Positions 26,804 to 35,010 of a stretch of 64,000 bases of DNA are shown here, piece after piece. Where the stretch lies: positions 1-64,000 of the forward strand of contig URPL01000001.1 of the NCBI GenBank assembly GCA_900549725.1, in the 5' to 3' direction. The notes under the pieces are model-generated. The model was not told where the DNA came from, did no database searches, and saw only the letters and a program-made list of their open reading frames with translations. A program made the position numbers and the translations under genes. Every line of letters starts with the position of its first letter. Position 1 is the stretch's first letter. The stretch is from an uncultured Eubacteriales bacterium (lineage in GTDB: Bacteria > Bacillota > Clostridia > Oscillospirales > CAG-272).

Positions 26804-26875
26804 ATGTTTTGCAAAAGCGGAAAAAACAGGAAGAACCGTCGTTTGCTATGCGGCGGCTCCGGCGCTCTTCCGTAG
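26804..26875 (+). CDS. Possible 23-residue Cys-containing basic peptide
   Basis: A short ORF with an excellent ribosome site (AAAGGAG, 8 nt before ATG) directly after the repeat array. The peptide has seven Lys/Arg and two Cys (positions 3 and 16), and ends in a Gly/Ser/Ala-rich tail. No homolog is recognised. The following bases are open in other frames only. It may be a leader peptide or a chance ORF. Confidence 0.35.
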   Translation: MFCKSGKNRKNRRLLCGGSGALP

Positions 26876-26958
26876 CGTCGGAGAAGAGGAAGCAGGGGTC
26901 TGCGGCCTTGCGCCGGAGGGAAAACGATTTTCGGAAAAGAGAATGCAGAAAACGAAAA

Positions 26959-26980
26959 GGCACCCGTGGGGACGAGTGCC
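26959..26980 (-). terminator. Terminator of the Xre gene
   Basis: An imperfect stem GGCACTCGT/ACGGGTGCC lies just past the minus-strand Xre stop and is followed by TTTTCGTTTT on that strand. Confidence 0.75.
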
Positions 26981-26990
26981 TTTTCCGGAT

Positions 26991-27215
26991 TCACTTTTCG
27001 CTTGGTTCGGAAGACCGATCGGGGATGTATTCAATCACATCGCAGACACCGCAGTGCAGGATCTGACAAAAATCGTTGATCTTTGCCGTGCTGATGCCAT
27101 CGCCGCGCCTCATGCGCGCAAGTGTTGCCGCGCTGATGCCGTGTTTGTTGATGAGCGCGTAAGTCGAGACCCCTTGCTTTTCCAATGTGCGCCAAAACGG
27201 CGCATAGCTGATCAT
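26991..27215 (-). CDS. Xre/Cro family helix-turn-helix regulator
   Basis: A 74-residue DNA-binding protein composed almost wholly of an HTH domain (STYALINKHGISAATLARMRRGDGISTAKINDFCQIL), followed by CGVCDVIEYIPD. It resembles the small YozG-like Cro/C1 regulators. The ATG at 27215 has AAGGAGG nine bases upstream. It is transcribed away from the lipoprotein genes, and the shared intergenic region holds overlapping divergent promoters flanked by an inverted repeat, which suggests autoregulation and control of the neighbour. Confidence 0.88.
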   Translation of the reverse strand: MISYAPFWRTLEKQGVSTYALINKHGISAATLARMRRGDGISTAKINDFCQILHCGVCDVIEYIPDRSSEPSEK

Positions 27216-27283
27216 AACAGCGTCGCCTCCTTCCGAAAACGGTGGGTTTTTTCAGGTTTCCCCAAAAACGGACTGTTATGCTC

Positions 27284-27350
27284 AGTATAAAATATAGTCA
27301 CACTCTTGACAATTATCATAAAAATGACTATAATCATAAATGTGACTATA
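27284..27350. promoter_or_regulatory. Overlapping divergent promoters with flanking operator-like inverted repeat
   Basis: Plus strand: TTGACA (27306-27311), 17 nt, TATAAT (27329-27334), a perfect consensus promoter facing the lipoprotein gene. Minus strand: TTGTCA (27312-27307), 17 nt, TATACT (27289-27284), facing xre. The two -35 boxes overlap. TATAGTCACA (27293-27302) and its exact inverse TGTGACTATA (27341-27350) flank the pair, and ATGACTATA overlaps the plus -10. The rest of 27216-27595 is an untranslated leader of about 250 nt with no gene that I can support. Confidence 0.8.
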
Positions 27351-27595
27351 TTTGTACGAATGTATCGAATTTTGAAACATTTTCGTCATTTCTGTTTGAC
27401 AGGAGCAATCGGCGAAGACATTTTTTCCCGGGCGTGATGCAGCGGGGCAAGGAAACTTTCTGCGGGCGGAAAAAAGAAAGGAGGGCAGCGAAAAGCCGAC
27501 AGAGAAAACAACAAAAACAGAAGGCGATTTCTGCCTTTTGGCGGCAAAACCGATTCGATGCGGAGATTCTTTCAAAAAAACAAGGAGAGAAGAAA

Positions 27596-28111
27596 ATGAA
27601 ACAGAAAATGAAACAATGGATTTGCGGTATGGCAGCGATGCTTCTGCTGCTCGGAACGGCATGCGGCGCAGGCCACGGTATTGCGGGAAAATGGTCCCCT
27701 TTGAAAACGGCTGCCGATACGGCTGAGGATGCCGAGGCAAAAAGCGAAACGCTTGAAATTACCTCCTTCGGAAATGTGAAATGGTATCAGGACGGCGCGC
27801 TTTTTCTGGAAGGGCACATTGAAAAGCGGGAAGAAAAGACGGTGCTTGCGGCAGACCGTTTCGGACAATCCGAAACGGCGATGCTGATCGATCATTTTGA
27901 GATTGCCTACGATAAAAAATACGACCGGCTGCTGGTGCGGCCGGTGTTTACGGCTTCCGGGGAAGCGCTTTTGCAATTCGGAGCGAATCTGGCGGCTGCA
28001 TTTGGCGGGCTGGGCTCTCTTGCGGAAGAGGGCGATGAAGCAACGACGGGCGAGGAGGCGGCGGAGCTGGATCCTTATTTCATGGTGGGTGCATATGAAC
28101 GAAATAAATAA
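27596..28111 (+). CDS. Putative exported lipoprotein of unknown function
   Basis: A 171-residue protein with a signal peptide ending LLLLGTACG; the Cys fits a lipid anchor, although the -3 residue is Gly rather than Leu, so the lipobox is weak. The mature part begins with a charged stretch, then beta-rich segments (LEITSFGNVKWYQDGALFLEGHI). No family is recognised. The ATG at 27596 with AAGGAG is chosen; the open frame upstream runs through the leader. It is followed after 13 nt by a membrane protein gene and probably co-transcribed from the 27306 promoter. Confidence 0.7.
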   Translation: MKQKMKQWICGMAAMLLLLGTACGAGHGIAGKWSPLKTAADTAEDAEAKSETLEITSFGNVKWYQDGALFLEGHIEKREEKTVLAADRFGQSETAMLIDHFEIAYDKKYDRLLVRPVFTASGEALLQFGANLAAAFGGLGSLAEEGDEATTGEEAAELDPYFMVGAYERNK

Positions 28112-28124
28112 AGGAGAAATGCAG

Positions 28125-29339
28125 ATGGAATATAAGAAGAACGAAACGGCGGAACAGAAAAACGAAGCAGCGCTTTGCGACGGGCAGCCGCCGAAGGCGC
28201 AACCGGAAGAGACAGCGGCACAGGGAACGGCCCCGGCAGAGAAGCGCGCCCCTTTTTTGACCAAAAAAAGACTCATTCCGATTTTAGCAGCCGTTGCCGG
28301 CATTGCGCTGATTCTCGTGCTGATCGTTACGGTTGCGATTCCGCTCGGCAGGCGTATGCAGACCGCAGGAAAGATCGGGCAGACGGTAAAGGCGTATCAA
28401 AGCGGAGAAATGAATTTTGCCGCCGCCGAAAAGCAGGTGCGGGAGTATTGCTTTGTTTCGGCGCAAAGCAAAACGGCATTCCGAACCTATGAAAAGCTGT
28501 GCGATGCGTTTTTTGATCAAACCGTGCAGGATCTGAAAGCCGGGACAATTTCCTATGAGCAGGCGAAAAAGGAATTTGCCCTGCTGGAAAGCAGTGTGAT
28601 CGGGGATGTGGCGCAGGCCGCAAAGCACGGGCGCGAAAAGATGATTGCGGAATATGCCTTTGAACAAAGCGAAAAGCTTGCGGAGGAAGGCGAGTATCAG
28701 CAGGCGATTGCGCTGCTGCGGGAGGTTGCGGAAGGCGCCGAAGGCTATGAAGAGGCACAAAAGCGGGAGGCGCAATGCATAGAGCAGTGGGCAGAGGCGC
28801 TTGACGGGCAGATCGAATCCATGCGGGAAAATAACCAATTCGAAGAGGCGCTGGCGGCAATCGAAGAGTTCGAAGAGGTCAGCGGGAGCGATCGGTTTTC
28901 CGAAAAAAGCAAGACGCTTCTGCAGGAAAAGGCAGAATATGACCGGCAGAACCCGCTTATATCAGCCGAGATCACAAGTGTGAAAGACGGGCGGTTATAT
29001 GATAGATATGAATACAATTTAACAAACCATTCGGACCGCGTGCTGAGAAAAACAGAAATTGTGATACTGATCTTTGACGAAAACGGAGACCCGATTGATT
29101 CCACACATGGAGCCTGGGATATCGAGGATGAAAACGGGAAAGAAGTTGTCAATGCGGAGACGGATCTCGAATTTTGGGGTGGCGTACAGCCCGGTGAGAC
29201 CAAGGAATGTTACGGCTATGCGGACGGCGACGCAGTCAAATACAAAATCTGCGTGCGCAGCGCAGAGTTTGAGGACGGCGAGACCTGGGAGAACCCGTAT
29301 TTTAAGGTATGGCTTTCGGAGGAAAAGGATCGGTACTGA
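28125..29339 (+). CDS. Membrane-anchored protein with TPR-like helices and C-terminal beta domain
   Basis: A 404-residue protein. A cytoplasmic N-terminus of about 45 residues is followed by one membrane helix (LIPILAAVAGIALILVLIVTVAI). An extracellular helical region with TPR-like pairs (AEEGEYQQAIALLREVAEGAEGYEEA) comes next, and finally a beta domain (about 280-400) resembling FxLYD-like folds (SAEITSVKDGRLYDRYEYNLTNHSDRVL). The second of two nearby ATGs (28125) is at proper distance from AAGGAG. Function unknown. Confidence 0.75.
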   Translation: MEYKKNETAEQKNEAALCDGQPPKAQPEETAAQGTAPAEKRAPFLTKKRLIPILAAVAGIALILVLIVTVAIPLGRRMQTAGKIGQTVKAYQSGEMNFAAAEKQVREYCFVSAQSKTAFRTYEKLCDAFFDQTVQDLKAGTISYEQAKKEFALLESSVIGDVAQAAKHGREKMIAEYAFEQSEKLAEEGEYQQAIALLREVAEGAEGYEEAQKREAQCIEQWAEALDGQIESMRENNQFEEALAAIEEFEEVSGSDRFSEKSKTLLQEKAEYDRQNPLISAEITSVKDGRLYDRYEYNLTNHSDRVLRKTEIVILIFDENGDPIDSTHGAWDIEDENGKEVVNAETDLEFWGGVQPGETKECYGYADGDAVKYKICVRSAEFEDGETWENPYFKVWLSEEKDRY

Positions 29340-29365
29340 TTTAAAAAACGAGGAGGAAACAACGG

Positions 29366-29434
29366 ATGTTTACGCTATTGAAATTTATCATCGGGTGTAT
29401 TATATCCAAGCTGTATTACGGAAGATGGCATTGA
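29366..29434 (+). CDS. Possible 22-residue hydrophobic peptide
   Basis: A short ORF with a strong ribosome site (GAGGAGG, 9 nt before ATG), 26 nt after the membrane protein gene. It encodes a single hydrophobic stretch (FTLLKFIIGCIIS) followed by a Lys/Tyr/Arg-rich tail, the shape of a small membrane protein. No homolog is recognised. It could be a genuine small protein or the start of a decayed gene. Confidence 0.4.
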   Translation: MFTLLKFIIGCIISKLYYGRWH

Positions 29435-29473
29435 TGGTGTGAGGATAAATGAAGAAGGTGAGGAGGAACTTAG

Positions 29474-29758
29474 ATGGCTGACTGTGCTAAATGCGGAGCC
29501 AAACTGAAAGAAGACGCAAGATTCTGCGGCGCGTGCGGCAGCAAAGTGAACGACAAACAGGAAAAGGAAGGCGCGCAAGGGGGAACGGGCAACACACCGA
29601 AGGAGCCGGGTTCCGCACGGAAAAAGAAGAAGTTTATTGCAATTTTAACAGGTGCTTGCAGCACGGCAGTGGTTCTTGCCCTGATTTTTGCGGTTGGAAT
29701 TGTATATGGCAAGAGGGCACAGCCCGAAGAACTCAGGCAGACAATAGCTACCAGATGA
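29474..29758 (+). CDS. Zinc-ribbon membrane protein, probably frameshifted near its C-terminus
   Basis: A 94-residue frame with an N-terminal zinc ribbon (CAKCGAKLKEDARFCGACGSK), a polar linker, and a membrane helix (FIAILTGACSTAVVLALIFAVGIVYG). It ends abruptly at 29758. The overlapping frame continues with a well-formed protein-like tail (see next entry), so the gene may once have been about 125 residues long. The ribosome site AGGAGGAACTTAG precedes the ATG. It is a relative of the zinc-ribbon protein at 3482-4114. Confidence 0.65.
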   Translation: MADCAKCGAKLKEDARFCGACGSKVNDKQEKEGAQGGTGNTPKEPGSARKKKKFIAILTGACSTAVVLALIFAVGIVYGKRAQPEELRQTIATR

Positions 29759-29856
29759 GTGGCAACAAGGTCAGCGTGAGGACGCTTGATTTGAACCGTG
29801 ATTTCTCAGAGATTGCCGCACAGCTCAATGCCATAGTCATAGAGCATTTTGCATGA
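29755..29856 (+). pseudogene. Detached C-terminal fragment of the zinc-ribbon gene, or a coupled 33-residue ORF
   Basis: It begins with an ATG overlapping the previous stop (ATGA) and encodes 33 residues including KVSVRTLDLNRDFSEIAAQL. The sequence reads like the end of an extracellular domain. The phase change relative to the upstream frame suggests a one-base indel between about 29730 and 29755. Translational coupling of a true small gene cannot be ruled out. Confidence 0.45.
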
Positions 29857-29887
29857 TTAAAATCCAAGTGTAAGGAGGTGAAACACC

Positions 29888-31003
29888 GTGATTGACTCAA
29901 ATGAATACAAGGATCAGGAAAACAAAGAATCTGACACTGCTCTTGTTCCTTCTGAACTACATATTCTTGTAACTGACGCAGATACGAACGGATATGAAAT
30001 ATCAAAAATGAGTGATTTCATGGGCTTATATGCTCAACAGTTAACACGATCTTTGGCAGATAGTCCGTTTGTTGAAGTGGTTTCAAATATTCCTGTTGCA
30101 GACCTTGGAATAATAAATGATGTTGTTCAACATGCAGCTGTTGTTGCCAAAGGAAACATCACCCTTGTTCCTGATTTTGATAGCCTGCCAGCAGGGATAA
30201 AAGAAAAGCTCAAACAGGGTCTATACTCTATAGGAGACTCAAAACAAGTGGATGGTAACCTTCGTGCGGTAATCGTTGATGAAAATGGGGTTCGTGTCAA
30301 AGATATTACACTTAAAAAAGTGATTAATAATCCCGGAACTCTCGAAACCACTCGAAGCATTGCTAATCAAATGCAAATGAAACAAATTCAAGACACGCTA
30401 AAAGGCATCCAAGAAATGCAGAGGTATCAGTTAGATCGAGATAGAGACGGAGATATTCTCACGCCATTCTTTGATGCTCGTGACTACATTTTACGAGCGC
30501 AGAACGCAACTTTTATTGAATCGAGGAACCAGTCCCTTGAAAAGGCATCTGACCGGATGACAAAAGCGTTAAATAGCGTATATGCGGAAATGCGAACTGC
30601 TTCATTACATCTTGCGAAGAACACAAAATGGTCGTTGTTCCACAAACAAGCTTCTATAGATAAATTTCTTTCAATTTTATCGGATGATTTGCTGTTGGCA
30701 ACAAAGTTTTCTGGCGTACAAATGCAGGTGTTTGAGGCACTCGGTCGTCGGGAGGACTCAAAGCTCGTATTGGATCGTTATCAAACCGTAATGCACAATT
30801 TTATCACGCAGGAAATAGACGGAAGAGGTATGTCTGCTATAGAGCTGATGCACGATAACTATCACTATAGCAAAGGAAACATAGATTGTTGGTATACCTT
30901 TTCAAAAGAACTCGAACCTGCATTAGAAAGCACAAGACTCGCAATCGAAAACAAAGATGTTTACATAGTTTCAGTGGAGGATGTAGATGATGAGCAAGAA
31001 TAA
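29888..31003 (+). CDS. Hypothetical protein, cytoplasmic, AT-rich gene
   Basis: A 371-residue soluble protein without signal peptide or membrane helix. An alpha/beta region covers about 1-160 (SELHILVTDADTNGYEISKMSDFMGLYAQQL; GNLRAVIVDENGVRVKDITLKKV), followed by a long helical region. I do not recognise the family. It starts at a GTG with a perfect AAGGAGGTG site. Codon use is clearly AT-richer than neighbours, which points to acquisition by transfer together with the next gene. Confidence 0.75.
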   Translation: MIDSNEYKDQENKESDTALVPSELHILVTDADTNGYEISKMSDFMGLYAQQLTRSLADSPFVEVVSNIPVADLGIINDVVQHAAVVAKGNITLVPDFDSLPAGIKEKLKQGLYSIGDSKQVDGNLRAVIVDENGVRVKDITLKKVINNPGTLETTRSIANQMQMKQIQDTLKGIQEMQRYQLDRDRDGDILTPFFDARDYILRAQNATFIESRNQSLEKASDRMTKALNSVYAEMRTASLHLAKNTKWSLFHKQASIDKFLSILSDDLLLATKFSGVQMQVFEALGRREDSKLVLDRYQTVMHNFITQEIDGRGMSAIELMHDNYHYSKGNIDCWYTFSKELEPALESTRLAIENKDVYIVSVEDVDDEQE

Positions 31004-31172
31004 CAATGAAGAGAGAAAATGCAAAATATGTGGAAAAACCATAGTAGATAAAAACAAGACAGGTATTTGTTCTGCATGTAAAAAGAAAGCCGGAGATACG
31101 GGCGTTGCTGTAATGGGAGTTCTCGCATTAATAGGCGGAGCAATATGGAAGGCTTTTACAAAAAAGGATTAG
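30987..31172 (+). CDS. Small zinc-ribbon protein with C-terminal membrane segment
   Basis: A 61-residue protein with CxxC-type pairs (CKICGKT and CSACKKK) and a hydrophobic tail (VAVMGVLALIGGAIWKAF). It overlaps the preceding gene by 17 nt and shares its AT-rich composition, so the two form a small cassette. GTGGAGG precedes the double ATG. Function unknown. Confidence 0.7.
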   Translation: MMSKNNNEERKCKICGKTIVDKNKTGICSACKKKAGDTGVAVMGVLALIGGAIWKAFTKKD

Positions 31173-31286
31173 AGTTTGAAACCTTTTAATTATTCCACAC
31201 TTTTCAATTATTCCTCTGACAGCCGTTTTTGAAGGGTAAGTTCCAGAAGCCACAGAATCGGCCAGCAACAATCGAATAAGCAGAAA

Positions 31287-31377
31287 AAGGGCTTACGAAG
31301 CTCTGCTGTAAAACACAGCGGAACCTCGAAAGCCCTTTATTTCAAGCCTTTTTCAGCCTTATGTGCCGGAGAAGGCT
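31287..31377 (+). terminator. Two consecutive hairpins after the zinc-ribbon cassette
   Basis: A long imperfect hairpin (outer AAGGGCTT/AAGCCCTT, 31287-31337) is followed by TTTATTTC. A second stem, AGCCTT/AAGGCT (31355-31377), is followed by TTTCTGTTT. Together they should end transcription from the AT-rich cassette. Confidence 0.6.
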
Positions 31378-31551
31378 TTTTCTGTTTGTATCAAAGACAG
31401 CGCTTTTGTAGACCCTCCATGCGAGTATGGACCAAACAAACGATTTTCATTTAAGAAAGGTGGAAAAATAATGTTGCCGTTTGAACGATGCAAGAGATTG
31501 AAACATAAATCTAAAGGCATATTTTCGGAAACACCGCAAAAAGGAATCAAA

Positions 31552-31589
31552 GGCAGGCATGGTCATACCTTGACCATGCCTGCCTTTTT
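31552..31589 (+). terminator. Very strong orphan intrinsic terminator
   Basis: A perfect 14-bp stem (31552-31565 with 31571-31584), 5-nt loop, and TTTTT. No convincing gene lies between it and the hairpins about 180 nt upstream; only a weak 55-codon frame (from 31471) crosses it. It may end an unannotated small RNA or a decayed gene. The remainder of 31173-31713 shows nothing else. Confidence 0.85.
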
Positions 31590-31713
31590 GAAAAAGAAGG
31601 GGCACTTGACGCCGGGAAAGAATGCGAGTATACTCTAAATATGACAATAATTGCACAAAATCATCAAAATCGGAAGTTTAGTTAAAAAATCAAAAGACAA
31701 GGAGGAAGGAGCT

Positions 31714-32283
31714 GTGAAAAAAAGAGGGATGCGGCTTGCGGCAATCGGAATGATGACGGCGGTGCTTTTGACGGTTTTATCGTCTTGCACCCCGGCAGGG
31801 GTGTTTGTCCTGGGAGGCCTGTTCGGTGCCGAAAAACGGTTAAAAGAAGCGGAAACGGAACAGATTTATTCGAAGAAAGAGGAAACGCAAGACCACGCAA
31901 TTCCGAATGATTCTGTGGAACCGGTGGCGCTCGGAGATTATGTGCTCGAAATCAAAGAATGTAAAATATTGAAAAGAGACGAAAAGCGGTATGCGCTTGT
32001 CACGATGCTTTTTCAAAACAATTCCGAGGAGGAGACATCGTTTTCGATGGCATTGGAAGTGAATGCCTATCAAAACGGGATAGAGGCGGACAGAGCCTAT
32101 TTATATCGGGAAAAGGGCTTTGATTTTTCCAAAGAATATAAAGATATTTTGCCCGGGGCAAAGATTGAAGTGCAGAAGGCGTGGGAGCTGACGGAAAACG
32201 GCGGCGTTCTGACGCTTACCGTTAAGGAATATTTTGATTATGGCGCAAGTCCGTATACGATTCGGTTCAATCTTCCGGAATGA
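31714..32283 (+). CDS. DUF5067 domain lipoprotein
   Basis: A 189-residue lipoprotein. The signal peptide ends in the good lipobox VLSSC. The mature protein carries the DUF5067 pattern: LGDYVLEIKECKILKRDEKRYALVTMLFQNNSEEETSFSMALEVNAYQNG. This immunoglobulin-like domain is common in Firmicutes lipoproteins of unknown role. The GTG at 31714 is favoured because GGAGGAAGGAG precedes it; an ATG five codons later has no site. It ends at a convergent terminator. Confidence 0.8.
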   Translation: MKKRGMRLAAIGMMTAVLLTVLSSCTPAGVFVLGGLFGAEKRLKEAETEQIYSKKEETQDHAIPNDSVEPVALGDYVLEIKECKILKRDEKRYALVTMLFQNNSEEETSFSMALEVNAYQNGIEADRAYLYREKGFDFSKEYKDILPGAKIEVQKAWELTENGGVLTLTVKEYFDYGASPYTIRFNLPE

Positions 32284-32311
32284 GAAAAAGCTAAGGCGAA
32301 AAACGAAAAAA

Positions 32312-32337
32312 GGGGCAGCCGCGCGGGCGGCTGCCCC
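32312..32337. terminator. Bidirectional terminator between convergent genes
   Basis: An 11-bp GC-rich stem GGGGCAGCCGC/GCGGCTGCCCC with a 4-nt loop. Plus strand: followed by TTT. Minus strand: followed by TTTTTTCGTTTTT, so the stronger use is for the beta-helix gene. Confidence 0.88.
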
Positions 32338-32344
32338 TTTGCGA

Positions 32345-34792
32345 TCAGATGCCTTTGCAGCCGATCACGGAGGTGTCAATGGGAGAAAATTCCGGCAGGG
32401 TGCGGCGCACATAGGCAAGGCCCTCTGCCGTGAGGGTATAGTCGGGCGCGTCCGCCTTGAACAGGGAAGCGCCTTTTTCGTCGGTCGGGGCAACGAGATT
32501 TAAGTTTTGCTCGGTGCCGCGGGCACCGTGCCCCCAGGTGACGCGGTTCGGGGCGAGATATTCGTCCCGCATGCCGACGGTGACATTGTTTTCATATACC
32601 CAGGAGGATGCATAATGGATCTTATCATCATACAGCAGGTCCTCCACCAGGTGCAGAAGCGGCGGGCGGACTTCTTTGGGATCCTTCGGGATGCCGCGAT
32701 AGGTGCGCAGCACAATGCGGTAGACATCCTCGATATATTCCTTCAGGGAGGAATGGACGATATTGCCTTTAGCGTCGCGGTGATCCCAAATTTCCTCATA
32801 GATCGCCATGCGCACCTGCGCCTGCGGCTCGATGGGATCGTCGCCCCGGTATTCGTCAAAGATCTTGCGGAAAGCATCGCGATGGGCGTCGTTGCAGAAG
32901 TCCCACATTCTTTCCCATTGCGTGCCGCGGTAATGACGGCGCCAGGTCTCTGTGAAGAAGCCGCGCTTTTCCAGCACTTCGCGCCAATGATAGTTTTCCC
33001 AGGCGGCGATTGCCTCGCTGTCGTTGACAAAGGTAATCCAAAGCGGGAAAGCGTAGCAGTTCATGTTGAGCATGGGCTTTTCGTTGTCGTGGCACACGAA
33101 AATGTTGTTGTGCACGCTGATGAAGCTGCCGTAGGTATGGCCGATCATGTAAAAACCGTCTTCCGGCACATTCAGCGGCTGTGCGCTCATGGCGCAATGA
33201 TCGAAGATATTGTTATAGATTTCGGGGCCGACGGAGAAATCATCGATATAAATGGCATGAATGCCGAACTGCGCCCAGCGGTTGCCGATGTTGTGGAAAT
33301 AGTTGTTGCGAATGACGGTGCCCATGATGGCGGGGGTGCGGCACCAGGAAATCGCGCCGCAGTCGTCGGAATCAAGGCAGGCGTTATAAATATCGTTGTT
33401 TTCAATCAAAAGATCATTGCCGTTGGACGGGGCGATGAGCGACATGGCGCTGTTGTACAGCGAGCAGCCGCGGATGGTAACGCCGCAGCAGTCCAGGGTG
33501 CCGACGGTGGTCGTCTGGCATTTTTTCACCACGGAAACGTCGTGAATGCGGCAGTTCTCAATCAGGATATTTCCGTTTGTCAGAGTTTTGCAATCGCCGC
33601 AGCGCTCAATATTGATGCCGTCGCGACCGTTATCATGAATGTGCAGAGAGCGCAGGGTGATATCGTGCGCATCGTTGATCAGTGCGGAGCAATGGGAGAA
33701 ATGCGCCCATTCGCCCCCCTGCGCCGTGATGTGGGCGCCGTTTTCGAAATGCACGCCCGCTTCGCAACCGCCGATAAAATCAAGGTTTTCAAAGTGCAGG
33801 TAAGAGGCGCCGTCGGTATGCAGCATGGGGGTGCGCATGGAGGAGATCATGATTTCGCTGTCTGCGGTGAAATCGTCTTCGGGATAGAAATAGATTTTCT
33901 TTTCCTCGAAATCGAAATAGCATTCGCCCGCCTGATCCAGCTCCTCGGGCAGATTGCAGAAGAAGAACGGCTTTTTGCCCGCCTCGCGGCTCCAGGAATA
34001 GCTGCCCGTGCCGCCCTTGACAAGCAGGGTGCCGTTTTCAAAATCGATATCGTCCACACGGTAGGAGCAATCATACCAATCCGCAAAGAAATGCCCCCAG
34101 ATGAACAGGCGCGTCAGCGCCTTTTTCGACCAGGACCGCACATGCTGCGCCGTTTCCTCATCAAAGCTGAGGCGAAAATCCGCAGAGCGCGCCTCGGCGC
34201 CCAGATGCACCATATCGGTGGCGCTTGCATAGCTGCTGCAGCGCCAGGAATAGCCCAGACTCTTATCGCGGTTGGGATAGCGCGCGGGCTCATAGCGCCG
34301 CCCGTCGATGAAAAGGAAGGAATCCTGCGAGGAGGGAAATAAAAACATATTGTCCTTCTCGGAAAAGGCAAAGGCATATTCCTGCTCGCAACACGGAGTG
34401 AGAGAGGACATGATGGCGCCTGCATCCAGCATGCGGATCTGCTGCCGCGCCTCTTTGGGCAGACGGTCAAACATCTCTCCTGCGGGAACGGAGACGGCAT
34501 CTGCGCCGCGCATGGTATAGCCGCCGATGAAGCGGGGGTGCTCGCCGGGGTACGCCGCATAGCGCACGGGGGCTTGCGCGCTGCCGCTGTCGCGGCTGTC
34601 AAACAGGACGCTTTCCTGCATACAATAATTGCCGCCGCGGAACAATACGCACACGGGGGCGTCGGCGCCCTGCTCTTTGTGAATGCGGCGCACGGCATCG
34701 CGCGCGCCCCGAAGCGTTGCAAGCGGAGTGCTTTCTGTTCCGGGGGCGGTGTCGTCGCCCCAGGGGGCAACATATCGTTTGATTTCTTCCAT
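32345..34792 (-). CDS. Right-handed parallel beta-helix protein (pectate-lyase-like fold)
   Basis: An 815-residue protein. The N-terminal PLATLRGARDAVRR segment is typical of pectin-lyase-fold enzymes, and many short helix-rung repeats follow (HITAQGGEWAHFSHCSALIND, ITLRSLHIHDNGRDGINIERCG, VIRNNYFHNIG, HNNIFVCHDNEKPML). Related proteins are polysaccharide lyases or glycosidases. No signal peptide is visible, so it may act in the cytoplasm on imported oligosaccharides, or leave by another route. The ATG at 34792 has AAAGGAT upstream; one 12 codons earlier lacks a site. It stands alone, divergent from the Crp/Fnr gene. Confidence 0.8.
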   Translation of the reverse strand: MEEIKRYVAPWGDDTAPGTESTPLATLRGARDAVRRIHKEQGADAPVCVLFRGGNYCMQESVLFDSRDSGSAQAPVRYAAYPGEHPRFIGGYTMRGADAVSVPAGEMFDRLPKEARQQIRMLDAGAIMSSLTPCCEQEYAFAFSEKDNMFLFPSSQDSFLFIDGRRYEPARYPNRDKSLGYSWRCSSYASATDMVHLGAEARSADFRLSFDEETAQHVRSWSKKALTRLFIWGHFFADWYDCSYRVDDIDFENGTLLVKGGTGSYSWSREAGKKPFFFCNLPEELDQAGECYFDFEEKKIYFYPEDDFTADSEIMISSMRTPMLHTDGASYLHFENLDFIGGCEAGVHFENGAHITAQGGEWAHFSHCSALINDAHDITLRSLHIHDNGRDGINIERCGDCKTLTNGNILIENCRIHDVSVVKKCQTTTVGTLDCCGVTIRGCSLYNSAMSLIAPSNGNDLLIENNDIYNACLDSDDCGAISWCRTPAIMGTVIRNNYFHNIGNRWAQFGIHAIYIDDFSVGPEIYNNIFDHCAMSAQPLNVPEDGFYMIGHTYGSFISVHNNIFVCHDNEKPMLNMNCYAFPLWITFVNDSEAIAAWENYHWREVLEKRGFFTETWRRHYRGTQWERMWDFCNDAHRDAFRKIFDEYRGDDPIEPQAQVRMAIYEEIWDHRDAKGNIVHSSLKEYIEDVYRIVLRTYRGIPKDPKEVRPPLLHLVEDLLYDDKIHYASSWVYENNVTVGMRDEYLAPNRVTWGHGARGTEQNLNLVAPTDEKGASLFKADAPDYTLTAEGLAYVRRTLPEFSPIDTSVIGCKGI

Positions 34793-34937
34793 GAAACGAG
34801 GTATCCTTTCTTTGACATCAAGTTGCATTGCAAACAGTTTAGCATACCGGGGGGAAAAAAGCAATGGAAATGCGCGAAAAAAATGACGGAACAGACGCAA
34901 AAAAACCGCGGAGTTTTACCAATGTGAAAAAAGCCTC

Positions 34938-34966
34938 TTGACAGATGCGCGCTGCTCTGCTATACT
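34938..34966 (+). promoter_or_regulatory. Promoter of the Crp/Fnr-ABC transporter operon
   Basis: A perfect TTGACA (34938-34943), 17-nt spacer, and TATACT (34961-34966). An ACTGT/ACAGT inverted pair (34964-34968 and 34985-34989) overlaps the -10 and start region and could be an autoregulatory operator; this last point is inference. Confidence 0.8.
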
Positions 34967-35010
34967 GTTTTTGTCTCATATGATACAGTTTTTGAAAAAC
35001 GGAGGAGCCC

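Noticed and set aside
31471..31638. A 55-codon frame with an acceptable AAAGGTGG site
   Set aside because: The frame runs straight through a 14-bp perfect terminator hairpin and encodes its inverted repeat, so it is more likely non-coding sequence.
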